A stretch of DNA of 64,000 nucleotides, taken from assembly GCF_011758765.1 (NCBI RefSeq), contig NZ_JAANOU010000001.1, forward strand, positions 1,550,001 through 1,614,000. Direction: 5' to 3'. This DNA comes from Amycolatopsis viridis (lineage in GTDB: Bacteria > Actinomycetota > Actinomycetes > Mycobacteriales > Pseudonocardiaceae). A program made the translations under genes and the position numbers. Positions 24,820 to 33,367 of this stretch are shown here, piece after piece (position 1 is the stretch's first letter; the number at the start of each line of letters is the position of its first letter). The notes below the pieces were generated by a model. That model did not search any database and was not told the origin of the DNA. It saw only the letters and a program-made list of their open reading frames with translations.

Positions 24820-25586
24820 GGGTCCACCACCAGACCACCGGCGACGGTGCATCCGGTGAGGTCGTCGTCCTCAGCAACTCCATCGGCAGCAACCTGCGCA
24901 TGTGGGACCCGCAGGTGAAACCGTTGACCGACAACGGATTCCGCGTCGTCCGCTACGACACGCGCGGGCACGGGAACTCGCCGGTGCCGCCCGGCCCGTA
25001 CTCCATCGCCGATCTCGGCGGCGACGTCGTCGAGCTGCTCGACACGCTCGGCGTGGCCTCCGCGCACTTCGTCGGCCTGTCACTGGGCGGCATGACCGGC
25101 GCCTGGCTCGGGCAGCACGTGCCGTCGCGGATCCGGTCGCTGACCCTGGCGTTCACTTCGGCCCGGCCGGGCAACGTCGACATGTGGACGCAGCGCGCGC
25201 AGCAGGTGCGGGCCGGGGGCATGGCGCGCGTCGCCGAGGGCAGCATCGGCCGGTGGTTCACGCCGGGCTGGATCGCCGCGCACCCGCAACGGGCCGCGGA
25301 ACTGCGGCGGATGACCGAGACCACCCCGGCCGAGGGGTACGCGTCGTGCTGCGAAGCGATCGCCGGGCTCGACCTGACCGCGGGACTGGGCAGGATCGGC
25401 GTGCCGACCCTGGTGGTCTCCGGCGCCGACGACGCCGCCCTGCCGCCGTCGCACGGCCGGCTGATCGCCGAGGGCATCCCGGGCGCGCGCTTCGAGGTCC
25501 TCGCCCACGCGGCGCACCTGGGCAGCTACGAGCAGGCGGAGAAGTTCACCGAGCTGTTGCTGGAGCACCTGAAGGGGGCGCGATGA
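24816..25586 (+). CDS. pcaD: 3-oxoadipate enol-lactonase
   Basis: A 256-residue alpha/beta hydrolase. The nucleophile elbow is GLSLGGM with Ser89, the oxyanion segment is VLSNSIGSNLRMWDPQ, and the acid and His residues are in VSGADDAALPPSHG and LAHAAHLGSYEQ. It hydrolyses 3-oxoadipate enol-lactone to 3-oxoadipate. It overlaps pcaB with GTGA and pcaC with ATGA. Many actinobacteria encode PcaD and PcaC as one fused PcaL; here they are two separate polypeptides. Confidence 0.93.
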   Translation: MRVHHQTTGDGASGEVVVLSNSIGSNLRMWDPQVKPLTDNGFRVVRYDTRGHGNSPVPPGPYSIADLGGDVVELLDTLGVASAHFVGLSLGGMTGAWLGQHVPSRIRSLTLAFTSARPGNVDMWTQRAQQVRAGGMARVAEGSIGRWFTPGWIAAHPQRAAELRRMTETTPAEGYASCCEAIAGLDLTAGLGRIGVPTLVVSGADDAALPPSHGRLIAEGIPGARFEVLAHAAHLGSYEQAEKFTELLLEHLKGAR

Positions 25587-25984
25587 GCGACGAGCTGTAC
25601 GAGGCGGGCATGCGGGTCCGGCGCGAGGTGCTGGGGGACGCGCACGTCGACCGCGCGGCCGGCAACGCCACCGACTTCACCCGCAAGTTCCAGGACTACA
25701 TCACGCGTGCCGCGTGGGGCTCGATCTGGACCCGCGAGGGCCTGGACCGCAAGACGCGCAGCTGCATCACGCTGGCCGTGCTGACCGCGCTGCACTGCCA
25801 CGGCGAGATCGCCATGCACGTCCGCGCGGCGATCGGCAACGGCCTGACCGCCGACGAGATCGGCGAGGTGCTGCTGCACGCCGGCGTGTACGCGGGCGTC
25901 CCGGCGGCCAACGAGGCGTTCGCGATCGCGCAGCAGACCCTGGCCGAAATGGGCGAACCCACCGCCCAGCCACGCGACCGGTAA
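25583..25984 (+). CDS. pcaC: 4-carboxymuconolactone decarboxylase
   Basis: A 133-residue AhpD-like helical protein. Conserved blocks are MRVRREVLGDAHVDRAAGNA, FQDYITRAAWGSIWTREGLD and LTALHCHGEIAMHVRAAIGN. It decarboxylates 4-carboxymuconolactone to the enol-lactone used by PcaD. The start overlaps the pcaD stop by four bases. A 52-base gap then precedes pcaR. Confidence 0.93.
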   Translation: MSDELYEAGMRVRREVLGDAHVDRAAGNATDFTRKFQDYITRAAWGSIWTREGLDRKTRSCITLAVLTALHCHGEIAMHVRAAIGNGLTADEIGEVLLHAGVYAGVPAANEAFAIAQQTLAEMGEPTAQPRDR

Positions 25985-26006
25985 CCCCACCCGCACCCTC
26001 GACGCC

Positions 26007-26019
26007 GGTGCTTCGCACC
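26007..26019. promoter_or_regulatory. Small palindrome before pcaR
   Basis: GGTGCTTCGCACC, a 5-bp inverted repeat around TTC, lies 17 bases before the pcaR start codon. It may be an autoregulatory site or part of a separate pcaR promoter. It does not match the two sites before pcaI closely. Confidence 0.35.
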
Positions 26020-26036
26020 ACGTTAGATTGGCGAGC

Positions 26037-26834
26037 ATGGCGGAACCGACCGAGCGCGGCGCGCACCACGTCCAGTCGCTGGAACGCGGGCTGGCCGTGA
26101 TCCGCGCGTTCGGTGCCGGCGCACCGGAGCTGACGCTGTCCGACGTGGCCCGCTCGACCGGGCTCACCCGCGCGGCGGCCCGCCGGTTCCTGCTGACGCT
26201 GGCCGACCTCGGCTACGTGCGCACCGACGGCAAGCACTTCTCGCTGACCGCCCGCGTACTGGAACTCGGGTACGCCTTCCTGTCCAGCATGACGCTGCCC
26301 GAGGTCGCGCAGCCGCACCTGGAGCGCCTGTCGGCGGAGGTGCGCGAGTCCAGCTCGGTGTCGGTGCTCGACGGGGCCGACATCGTCTACGTCGCGCGGG
26401 TCGCGGTGTCCCGGATCATGACGGTGAGCATCAACGTGGGCACCCGGTTCCCCGCCTACGCCACATCGATGGGGCACGTGCTGCTCGCCGGTCTCGGCGA
26501 GGAGGGCTTCGCGGCGTACCTGGAGCAGGCGAACCTGGAGCGGCTCACCTCGCACACGCTGACCTCCCCGGCGGCGCTGCGAGCGGAGCTGGCCGCGGTC
26601 CGGCAGCAGGGGTGGGCGCTGGTCGACCAGGAGCTGGAGGAGGGCCTGCGGTCGGTGGCGGCGCCGATCCGGGACCGGCACGGCACCGTCGTCGCCGCGG
26701 TGAACGTGTCCACGCACGCCGGCCGCACCGCGCGCGAGACGGTGGTCGAGGAGATGGTGCCGCCGCTGCTGGCCGCCGCGAAGCGCATCGAGGACGACCT
26801 GGCCGTCGCGCCCGCGCAGGCCCGCCGTGGCTGA
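26037..26834 (+). CDS. pcaR: IclR family regulator of the pca operon
   Basis: A 265-residue IclR-type regulator with a winged helix at about residues 10-70 (VQSLERGLAVIRAFGAGAPE, SDVARSTGLTRAAARRFLLT) and the GAF-like effector domain (RLSAEVRESSSVSVLDGADI; PAYATSMGHVLLAGL; SVAAPIRDRHGTVVAAVNVS). It is most like the PcaR/PcaU group, which respond to protocatechuate or 3-oxoadipate. Its place as the last pca gene supports this. The tandem operator-like sites before pcaI are the probable target. Its final eight bases overlap the downstream nucleotidyltransferase gene. Confidence 0.9.
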   Translation: MAEPTERGAHHVQSLERGLAVIRAFGAGAPELTLSDVARSTGLTRAAARRFLLTLADLGYVRTDGKHFSLTARVLELGYAFLSSMTLPEVAQPHLERLSAEVRESSSVSVLDGADIVYVARVAVSRIMTVSINVGTRFPAYATSMGHVLLAGLGEEGFAAYLEQANLERLTSHTLTSPAALRAELAAVRQQGWALVDQELEEGLRSVAAPIRDRHGTVVAAVNVSTHAGRTARETVVEEMVPPLLAAAKRIEDDLAVAPAQARRG

Positions 26835-27390
26835 GTGCGCGGGTCTGCTGCTCGCGGCGGGTGCCGGGCGCCGGTTCGGCAAACCCAAGGCCCTGGTCGA
26901 GCTGGCCGGGGAACCGTTGCTGCGCCGGGCGTTGCGTGTCCTGGCCGACGGCGGCTGCGCGCCGATCCGGGTCGTGGTCGGCGCCCAGGCGGAGGACGTG
27001 CGTGCACTGCTGCCGTCCCCGGAACTGGCCGTGGAATCGCCGGACTGGGCCACCGGGATGGGCGCCTCGCTCCGCGCCGGACTGCGGGCCTTGCCCGAGG
27101 CGGACGCGGTGGTGGTGCACCTGGTGGACCTGCCGGGGGTGGACGCGCGGATCGTGGCGCGGCTGCGTGAGCTGGCCGCACCCGGGGTGGTCGCGCGCGC
27201 CGCCTACGACGGGGTGCCCGGTCACCCGGTGCTGCTGGGCCGCCGCTGGTGGCGCGAGGTCGCCGACAGCGCCTCCGGCGACCGCGGCGCGCGCGACTGG
27301 CTGCGCGGTCGCGCCGACCTGCGGCTGGTGGAATGCGCCGACCTGGGCGGCGGCGAGGACGTGGACACCCCGGCGGACCTGGCTCGTTAA
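26827..27390 (+). CDS. MobA/MocA-like nucleotidyltransferase
   Basis: A 187-residue NTP transferase. The nucleotide-binding motif is GLLLAAGAGRRFGKPKALVE at the N-terminus, and the metal Asp lies in VVHLVDLPGVD at about residue 100. The pattern fits molybdenum cofactor cytidylyltransferase, which makes the cytosine dinucleotide cofactor used by CoxL/XdhA-type enzymes. The GTG start overlaps pcaR by eight bases, yet the likely client, the Cox-type molybdenum hydroxylase, lies just downstream. It may therefore be transcribed with the pca operon while serving the next locus. It shares its stop region with the convergent tautomerase (TTAA). Confidence 0.82.
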   Translation: MAECAGLLLAAGAGRRFGKPKALVELAGEPLLRRALRVLADGGCAPIRVVVGAQAEDVRALLPSPELAVESPDWATGMGASLRAGLRALPEADAVVVHLVDLPGVDARIVARLRELAAPGVVARAAYDGVPGHPVLLGRRWWREVADSASGDRGARDWLRGRADLRLVECADLGGGEDVDTPADLAR

Positions 27391-27773
27391 GCGGCGACGA
27401 CCACCCCGCCCACGCCGCTGCGGCCGACGGGTGTACCCACCAGATCGACGGTGACCCCGGAGCGGACGCCTTCGCCGCACACGGCGACGATCGCGCCGGT
27501 CACCTCCGTGACCAGCCGCGCGACGATTTCGTCCGCGTCCGGGCGGGCGAAGACGCTCTCCTTGATGCCGAAGGTGACGGCCGGCGCGGGCGACTCGGCC
27601 GGCTTGCCGCCGATGCCCCACCGGTTCGGCGGCAGGCCGATCAGCCGCACGTCCACGAGGTCACGTGCCCAGTCCCCGTACACCGCGACCACGGCGTCGG
27701 TCAGCGCTTCGATCAACGCCGTCTCGCGGCCGGTGAGGTCGCTTTCGAGGGCGTGGACGGTCAGGTGCGGCAT
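27387..27773 (-). CDS. Tautomerase superfamily protein
   Basis: A 128-residue protein. After removal of Met it begins with Pro (MPHLTVHALESDLTGRETAL), the catalytic Pro-1 of the 4-oxalocrotonate tautomerase superfamily. Its length, about twice that of 4-OT, suggests the fused beta-alpha-beta form as in MSAD or cis-CaaD. Another conserved segment is VDVRLIGLPPNRWGIGGKPA. The substrate is unknown. An AAGGAGA site supports the ATG at 27773. It is divergent from the MoxR gene across an AT-rich promoter. Confidence 0.82.
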   Translation of the reverse strand: MPHLTVHALESDLTGRETALIEALTDAVVAVYGDWARDLVDVRLIGLPPNRWGIGGKPAESPAPAVTFGIKESVFARPDADEIVARLVTEVTGAIVAVCGEGVRSGVTVDLVGTPVGRSGVGGVVVAA

Positions 27774-27784
27774 GCCGACTCTCC

Positions 27785-27812
27785 TTGATGACAAATCATA
27801 TTTGATGACAAA
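27785..27812. promoter_or_regulatory. Direct-repeat operator TTGATGACAAA
   Basis: TTGATGACAAA occurs twice, at 27785-27795 and 27802-27812, in the same orientation 17 bp apart within an AT-rich island. It lies between the tautomerase gene and the MoxR gene. It is a likely regulator-binding or promoter element. The regulator is unknown. Confidence 0.5.
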
Positions 27813-27868
27813 GCTAAATGGCTCCGAGTGGTGTGTCAACCACCCGCCGACCCCTTAGGGTGGAAGGG

Positions 27869-28738
27869 GTGAAGGTCAACTCACCCGAAGAGCTGGCGAC
27901 GGAGCTGGACCGGGTCGGCTACCTCGCCGACGAGGGTGTCGCCACCGCCGCCTTCCTGGCGCTGCGCATGCAGCGCCCGTTGTTCTGCGAAGGCGAACCC
28001 GGCACGGGGAAGACCTCGCTGGCCGTGTCCCTGTCCGAGGCGCTCGGCCTGCCGCTGGTGCGCTTGCAGTGCCACGAGGGCATCGACGCGGCGCAGGCCC
28101 TGTACGAATGGGACTTCCCGCGCCAGCTGCTGCACCTGCGTGCGCTGGAGGCGGGCAGCGAGCGGCTGGACGTCGACACCGCCGAACAGTCGCTGTTCAC
28201 CGAGCGGTTCCTGCTGGCCCGGCCGTTGCTACGCGCGCTCAAGGAGGCGCCGTGCGTCCTGCTGGTCGACGAGATCGACCGCGCCGACGACGAGTTCGAG
28301 GCGTTCCTGCTGCAGCTGCTCGACGAGAACGCCGTGACGATCCCGGAGTTCGGTGAGGTCCGCGCCGAACGCCCGCCGCTGGTGCTGCTGACCTCCAACC
28401 GCACCCGCGAGGTGCACGACGCGTTGAAACGGCGGTGCCTCTACCACTGGCTGGAGCACCCCGACCTGGCCCGCGAGGTCGCCATCCTGCGCCGCCGGCT
28501 GCCCGGCGTCGGCGAACGGCTCGCGACGCAGATCGCCGCGGCCGTCCGCCGGCTGCGTGAGCTGGAGCTGCTCAAGCCGCCGGGCATCGCTGAGTCGCTG
28601 GACTGGGCGCAGGCGCTGGTGACGCTGAACCGCTCCGAGCTGGACGCCGACATCGCCGCCCGCACGCTCGGGGCGGTCCTCAAGTACTCCGAGGATCTCG
28701 ACCGCGTCCGCGCCAAGCTGGACGCGGTCCTGGCCTAG
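27869..28738 (+). CDS. MoxR/CoxD-type AAA ATPase
   Basis: A 289-residue MoxR-family ATPase. Walker A is CEGEPGTGKTSLA, Walker B is LLVDEIDRADDEFEAFLLQL, and sensor 1 is LTSNRTREVHDAL. MoxR proteins work with VWA-domain partners to mature or insert cofactors; in CO dehydrogenase clusters CoxD helps finish the active site. A CoxE-like VWA protein is encoded 2.2 kb downstream. The start is a GTG close behind a GGAAGGGG site. It is the first gene of the molybdenum hydroxylase locus, then interrupted by three unrelated genes. Confidence 0.88.
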   Translation: MKVNSPEELATELDRVGYLADEGVATAAFLALRMQRPLFCEGEPGTGKTSLAVSLSEALGLPLVRLQCHEGIDAAQALYEWDFPRQLLHLRALEAGSERLDVDTAEQSLFTERFLLARPLLRALKEAPCVLLVDEIDRADDEFEAFLLQLLDENAVTIPEFGEVRAERPPLVLLTSNRTREVHDALKRRCLYHWLEHPDLAREVAILRRRLPGVGERLATQIAAAVRRLRELELLKPPGIAESLDWAQALVTLNRSELDADIAARTLGAVLKYSEDLDRVRAKLDAVLA

Positions 28739-28755
28739 GCACCGTCCGTGGTGCC
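28738..28755. terminator. Weak hairpin between convergent genes
   Basis: GGCACC and GGTGCC pair across a 6-base loop just after the MoxR stop, before the convergent methyltransferase. The stem is short and its role is uncertain. Confidence 0.3.
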
Positions 28756-28772
28756 ACGGCTCAACCACCCCC

Positions 28773-29411
28773 TCAGCGGGCGCGGTGGGCGAGCAGGTAG
28801 GCCTGCGGCGTCCCCTCGTGCTCGAAGGCGGGCTGCCGGACCAGCCGTGCGCTCACGGAGAACCCCGCACCGGCCAGCAGTTCCGTGATGCGGTCCGGCG
28901 GCAGCCGGTAGGCATCGTAGGAAACCGCGTGCCCGTAGGCCTGCTCGAAGCTCCGGCGCTCGTCGCCCACCTGGAAGGCCAGCATCAGGTGGCCGCCCGG
29001 CACGAGGACCCGCGCGAACTCCGCGAACACCTCCGGCAGCAGCTCGGGCGGGGTGTGGATGATCGAGTAAAAGGCGAGGATCCCGCCGAGGCTCCCGTCC
29101 GCCAGCGCGAGGTCCGCCATCGCGCCGACCTCGAACCGCAGGTGCGGGTAGCGCCGTCGCGCTTCGGCCACCATGCCGGGCGAGAGGTCGATACCGAAGA
29201 CGGGGAGCCCCAGCGAGTCCAGGTAGGTCGTCACCCGCCCCGTGCCGCAGCCGATGTCGGCCACCTGCCCGCCGTCCCGGCGCACGTAGTCGGCGAAGAG
29301 CCCCAGCATGGCGCGGTCCTCGGGGGTCTGTTCCAGAAGCCCTTCGAGGAGCCGGGCGTAGTCGGCGGCCACGGTGTCGTAGGCGGTACGGGTCCGGTCG
29401 AGATGAGTCAC
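28773..29411 (-). CDS. SAM-dependent methyltransferase
   Basis: A 212-residue class I methyltransferase. The SAM-binding motif I is VADIGCGTGRVTTYLDSLG at about residue 52, followed by VFGIDLSPGMVAEARRRYPH and the post-motif region GILAFYSIIHTPPELLPEVF. The substrate is unknown; the family includes many small-molecule methylases. The start is a GTG overlapping the stop of the old yellow enzyme gene by four bases, so the two are cotranscribed. Confidence 0.88.
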   Translation of the reverse strand: MTHLDRTRTAYDTVAADYARLLEGLLEQTPEDRAMLGLFADYVRRDGGQVADIGCGTGRVTTYLDSLGLPVFGIDLSPGMVAEARRRYPHLRFEVGAMADLALADGSLGGILAFYSIIHTPPELLPEVFAEFARVLVPGGHLMLAFQVGDERRSFEQAYGHAVSYDAYRLPPDRITELLAGAGFSVSARLVRQPAFEHEGTPQAYLLAHRAR

Positions 29412-30484
29412 ACGGCGACGGTATCGAGCACGGGGTAGTCGGTGTAGCCCGATTCACCGCCGGTGTACATGAATTCTCTGCCCCGCAACGGGTTCAGCGG
29501 CGCGCCGGCCCGTAGCCGCGCCACCAGGTCCGGGTTGGCGAGGAACGCCCGCCCGAGCGAGACGAGGTCCGCGCCCGCCGCGAGCAGCCGCTCGCCCGCC
29601 CGCCTGCCCCCGTCCTCGGGCAGCGGGCCCGGCCACGGCAGTGCCGGGTTCGCGATCAGCACACCGGGCCACTCCGCGCGGAAGAACCCGTCCTCCGGAT
29701 CGGCGAAGGCGACGTGCAGGTAGGCCAGCCCGTCGCCGGCCAGTTCACCCAACAGGGTCCGGTAGATCGCCCCGGTGTCGCCCTCTTCGATGCCGTTGGC
29801 CGTGTTCCCCGGCGACACGCGCACCCCGACGCGCTCCGCCCCGATCGCGCCGGCCACCGCGCGCACGACCTCGACCACGAACCGGACGCGGTTGGCGACC
29901 GGGCCGCCGTAGGAGTCGGTGCGGTGGTTGGTGTTCTGCGCGAGGAACTGGTGCAGCAGGTAGCCGTTGCCCGCGTGCACCTCGACACCGGCGAAGCCCG
30001 CGTCGATCGCATTGCCCGCGGCGGCCGCGAAGTCCGCGATCGTCGCCCTGATCTCGCCGGTGGTCATCTCCCGGGGTGTCACGGTGGGCTGGTGGCCGTC
30101 GCGGGTGAAGATGGTGCCCGGCAAGGGGATCGGCGACGGCGCGACCGGGTGCAGGCCGCTGTTGTCCGGGTGCCCGATCCGCCCGCCGTGCTGCAGCTGG
30201 AGGAACATGCGCCCGCCGGCCGCGGCGGTGACCCGGCGCCAGCCGTCCACCTGCGCGGCCCGGTGGATGCCCGGGATGTCGGGGTAGGTCTGCCCGACCT
30301 GGTTGGGGGTGGTCGCCTCGGCGATGATCAGGCCGGCTGTCGCGCGCTGCCGGTAGTAGGTGGCCATGATCGGCTGCGGGACGCCGTCCGCGCCCGCACG
30401 CGTGCGGGACATGGGTGCCATCACGAGCCGGTTGGGCAGGAGCAGTGAGCCGAGGCGGACCTCGTCGAACAGTGTGTTTGTCAT
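29408..30484 (-). CDS. Old yellow enzyme family alkene reductase
   Basis: A 358-residue FMN-dependent ene-reductase. Motifs are LPNRLVMAPMSRTRAG near the N-terminus, FLQLQHGGRIGHPDN, GFAGVEVHAGNGYLLHQFLA (the HxGN substrate anion site), NHRTDSYGGPVANRVRF, and LVSLGRAFLANPDLVARL near the end. It reduces activated C=C bonds or nitro groups with NAD(P)H. The ATG at 30484 begins MTNTLFDEVRLGSLLL. It is divergent from the MerR gene and cotranscribed with a methyltransferase, suggesting an inducible detoxification unit. Confidence 0.92.
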   Translation of the reverse strand: MTNTLFDEVRLGSLLLPNRLVMAPMSRTRAGADGVPQPIMATYYRQRATAGLIIAEATTPNQVGQTYPDIPGIHRAAQVDGWRRVTAAAGGRMFLQLQHGGRIGHPDNSGLHPVAPSPIPLPGTIFTRDGHQPTVTPREMTTGEIRATIADFAAAAGNAIDAGFAGVEVHAGNGYLLHQFLAQNTNHRTDSYGGPVANRVRFVVEVVRAVAGAIGAERVGVRVSPGNTANGIEEGDTGAIYRTLLGELAGDGLAYLHVAFADPEDGFFRAEWPGVLIANPALPWPGPLPEDGGRRAGERLLAAGADLVSLGRAFLANPDLVARLRAGAPLNPLRGREFMYTGGESGYTDYPVLDTVAV

Positions 30485-30497
30485 GCGCCGAAGGTAA

Positions 30498-30519
30498 AAC
30501 CTAGTATTGGTGCGAAGTT
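30498..30519. promoter_or_regulatory. MerR-type operator
   Basis: Imperfect inverted repeat AACCTAG (30498-30504) / CGAAGTT (30513-30519) with an 8-bp spacer, between the divergent old yellow enzyme and MerR genes. The length and placement suit a MerR site in an over-spaced promoter. Confidence 0.45.
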
Positions 30520-30536
30520 CAAGTCCGGAGGTGACG

Positions 30537-30896
30537 ATGCGGATCGGCGAGCTGGCGCGGCGCACCGGGGTCAGTGAACACTCGCTGCGTTACTACGAGA
30601 AGCAGGGGCTGCTGACGGCCGAGCGCACCGCGGGCGGTCAGCGGGAGTTCGCCGAGGCCGCGGTCGACCGCGTCATCCGCATCCAGGAGCTGTTCGCCGC
30701 CGGGTTGTGCAGCGCGAAGATCGCGCAGCTGCTGCCCTGCATGCACGACGGCGGCAGCGGCCCATCCGAGATCGCCGGTGAGAAGCTGGTCGCCGACCTG
30801 CGCGGCGAGCGCGAGCGGATCAACCGGATGATCGGCGACCTGCTGCGTTCGCGCGAGGTCCTCGACGAGGTGATCGCCGCGGCCTCGGCCCGCTGA
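30537..30896 (+). CDS. MerR family transcriptional regulator
   Basis: A 119-residue regulator: winged helix MRIGELARRTGVSEHSLRYY, QGLLTAERTAGGQREFAEAA, then a dimerisation coiled coil (LVADLRGERERINRMIGDLL). It has two cysteines (GLCSAKI and LPCMHD) that might sense electrophiles or a metal, but the spacing does not match a known metal class. A GGAGG site precedes the ATG. It probably activates the divergent old yellow enzyme gene and itself. Confidence 0.88.
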   Translation: MRIGELARRTGVSEHSLRYYEKQGLLTAERTAGGQREFAEAAVDRVIRIQELFAAGLCSAKIAQLLPCMHDGGSGPSEIAGEKLVADLRGERERINRMIGDLLRSREVLDEVIAAASAR

Positions 30897-30962
30897 GGCC
30901 GTTCTCCGGCAGCGCGCGAGCCGCGAACCCCTTGCATCGGATTTTCGCGTAACAATGGGCGG

Positions 30963-32072
30963 GTGAGCACCAGCGACCCACTGCCGGGTTTCGTCGGTTT
31001 CGCGACCGCGCTGCGCGTGGCCGGCGTCGACTGCGGACCGCAGCGGGTGCAGGCGTACCTGGACGCGGTCGAGCGGCTCGACGTCGGTGACGCCGACCAG
31101 CTGTACTGGGCCGGGCGGCTCACGCTGTGCTCCGAGCCGGACGACCTGATCCGCTACGACGACGCGTTCGCCCAGTGGTTCGCCGCGGCGCCGCCGGAGC
31201 CGCGGCCGGCCACGGTCCGCCGCGAGCAGCGGTCCCGCATCGCGGCCCTGGTTTCCCAGTCCGCGGGCGAGGGCGAGTCCGGCGCGGACGACGACGAGCT
31301 GCGGGTCGCCGCCACCGACGCCGAGGTGCTGCGCGAACGCGACCTCGCGGAGCTGACCAAGGCCGAGCGGGAACACCTGCGGGAGCTGATGGCGGTGCTG
31401 CGCCCGCAGCCACCGATGCGCAAGTCGCTGCGCGTCCGGCCGGCGCGGCGCGGATCGCTGGACGGCGGACGGACCCTGCGGGCAATGCTGGCCGGCGGCG
31501 GGGAACCGGTCCGGCTCGTGCACCGCGACCGCGCGACGCGGCCGCGCCGGGTGGTGCTGCTGCTCGACGTGTCCGGCTCGATGAGCCCGTACGCCGACGC
31601 GTTGCTGCGGTTCGCGCACGTGGTCGTGCGCCGCGCGCCGGCCGCGGTCGAGGTGTTCACCCTCGGCACGAGGCTGACCAGGGTGTCCCGGCAGCTGCGG
31701 CAGCGCGATCCGGAGCGCGCCATGCTCGCCGCCGGCACCGCGGTGCCGGATTTCGCGGGCGGCACCCGGCTGGGCGAGACGCTGCGGATCTTCCTCGACC
31801 GCTGGGGGCAGCGCGGGCTGGCGCGCCGGTCGGTCGTCGTGGTGTTCTCCGACGGGTGGGAGCGCGGCGATCCGGCGCTGCTCGGCGAGCAGATGGCCCG
31901 GATGCGGCGTCTGGCGCACGCGGTGTTCTGGGTGAACCCGCACGCGGGACGCGAGGGCTACGCTCCGGTGCAGTCCGGCATCGCGGCCGCGCTCCCGCAC
32001 GTCGACCGCCTGCTGGCCGGCCACAGCTTGGCGACCCTGGAACGACTGCTGCAGGAGATCCGCGATGCATGA
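30963..32072 (+). CDS. CoxE-like VWA domain protein
   Basis: A 369-residue VWA protein of the CoxE family. The metal-ion-dependent adhesion site motif DVSGSMSPYADALLRFAHVV is at about 202, followed by FAGGTRLGETLRIFLDRWGQ and the later VVVFSDGWERGDP. CoxE works with a MoxR/CoxD ATPase in the maturation of molybdenum hydroxylases. The GTG start begins the conserved PLPGFVGFATALRVAGVD. It overlaps XdhC by eight bases. Confidence 0.88.
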   Translation: MSTSDPLPGFVGFATALRVAGVDCGPQRVQAYLDAVERLDVGDADQLYWAGRLTLCSEPDDLIRYDDAFAQWFAAAPPEPRPATVRREQRSRIAALVSQSAGEGESGADDDELRVAATDAEVLRERDLAELTKAEREHLRELMAVLRPQPPMRKSLRVRPARRGSLDGGRTLRAMLAGGGEPVRLVHRDRATRPRRVVLLLDVSGSMSPYADALLRFAHVVVRRAPAAVEVFTLGTRLTRVSRQLRQRDPERAMLAAGTAVPDFAGGTRLGETLRIFLDRWGQRGLARRSVVVVFSDGWERGDPALLGEQMARMRRLAHAVFWVNPHAGREGYAPVQSGIAAALPHVDRLLAGHSLATLERLLQEIRDA

Positions 32073-33177
32073 CGTACTGGACGAGTTGTACAAGCGCTGG
32101 AACGCGGGTGAGGCCGTCGGCGTGGGCACGGTGGTGGCCACGTTCTCGTCCGCGCCCCGCGCGCCCGGTGCGGCGATGCTGGTCGGCGAGGACGGTTCCG
32201 CGACCGGCAGCGTGTCCGGCGGGTGCGTCGAAGGTGCGGTGTACGAGCTGGCGCAGCAGGTCGTGGCCGACGGCGAGCCGGTCCTGCAGCGCTACGGCGT
32301 CAGCGACGACGACGCGTTCGCGGTCGGCCTGACCTGTGGCGGGATCATCGACATCTACGTCGAGCGGATCGACCGGCAGACCCTGCCCGAACTGGGTGAC
32401 GTCGTCGATTCCGTCCACCGGGGGGAGCCGGTCGCGGTCGTCACGGTGATCGAGCACGAGGACCCGGCGCGGCGCGGGCGGCACATGATCGTGTGGCCGG
32501 ACCGGACGGCCGGCACGCTCGGCACGGACCGGATCGACGACGCCGTGGCGGACGACGCGCGGGGCCTGCTCGCCGCCGGGCGCACCGGAACCCTGCACTA
32601 CGGGCTCGAGGGTGAGCGGCGGGGCGAGGGCATGGCGGTGTTCGTCAACTCCTTCGAACCACAGCCGCGGATGCTGGTGTTCGGCGCGATCGACTTCGCC
32701 GCCGCGATGGCGCGCATGGGTTCCTACCTCGGCTACCACGTGACCGTGTGCGACGCGCGTCCGGTGTTCGCCACCGCCTCCCGCTTCCCGGACGCGGACG
32801 AGGTGGTGGTGGACTGGCCGCACCGCTACCTGCAGGCGGAGGCCGAAGCGGGCCGGATCGACCAGCGGACGGTGATCACGGTGCTCACCCACGACCCGAA
32901 GTTCGACGTGCCGTTGCTGGAGGTCGCGCTGCGCCTGGACGTCGGTTACATCGGGGCGATGGGTTCGCGGCGCACCCACGAGGACCGCCTCGCCCGGCTG
33001 GGTGAGGCGGGACTGTCGGAGGTGGAACTGTCGCGGTTGTCCTCCCCGATCGGGCTCGATCTCGGCGCGCGGACACCGGAGGAGACGGCGGTGTCGATCG
33101 CCGCGGAAATCATCGCGTTGCGGTGGGGCGGCGGCGGGCGGCGGCTCACCGAGCTGTCCGGGCGCATTCACGGCTGA
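32065..33177 (+). CDS. XdhC/CoxI family molybdenum hydroxylase maturation protein
   Basis: A 370-residue XdhC-family protein. The N-terminal domain has [20 protein letters not shown] and [17 protein letters not shown] with the conserved Cys, then [15 protein letters not shown]. The C-terminal Rossmann part has [40 protein letters not shown], and the closing [18 protein letters not shown]. XdhC binds the molybdenum cofactor and helps its sulfuration before insertion into the large subunit. It overlaps the CoxE gene. A 190-bp gap follows before coxS. Confidence 0.9.
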   Translation: MHDVLDELYKRWNAGEAVGVGTVVATFSSAPRAPGAAMLVGEDGSATGSVSGGCVEGAVYELAQQVVADGEPVLQRYGVSDDDAFAVGLTCGGIIDIYVERIDRQTLPELGDVVDSVHRGEPVAVVTVIEHEDPARRGRHMIVWPDRTAGTLGTDRIDDAVADDARGLLAAGRTGTLHYGLEGERRGEGMAVFVNSFEPQPRMLVFGAIDFAAAMARMGSYLGYHVTVCDARPVFATASRFPDADEVVVDWPHRYLQAEAEAGRIDQRTVITVLTHDPKFDVPLLEVALRLDVGYIGAMGSRRTHEDRLARLGEAGLSEVELSRLSSPIGLDLGARTPEETAVSIAAEIIALRWGGGGRRLTELSGRIHG

Positions 33178-33367
33178 GCCCTCCCGTGGGTCCGTGAGTG
33201 GGCACTTCGTGCACGGCAGTTCCGCGGATGCGGTGGTGGAGCAGGGATTCGCGCGCATCTGCGGGAGTCCGGTCCAAGCGTCACCCAACCAGGACTTGTC
33301 CGAACGGCATGGACGTAGCACGCTCGGTTGTGAAGCCGATCACCCAGCTCCCACCACTGGAGGCCTC
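33178..33367. promoter_or_regulatory. Leader of the coxSLM genes
   Basis: A non-coding gap between the XdhC gene and the coxS-like gene. It contains a small palindrome (GCACTTCGTGC, 33204-33214) and a good GGAGG site before the coxS ATG. A separate promoter for the structural genes is possible, but no convincing -35/-10 pair stands out. Confidence 0.3.

Noticed and set aside
33204..33214. GCACTTCGTGC as a second pca-type operator
   Set aside because: It is a short palindrome unlike the two sites before pcaI and has no supporting context.
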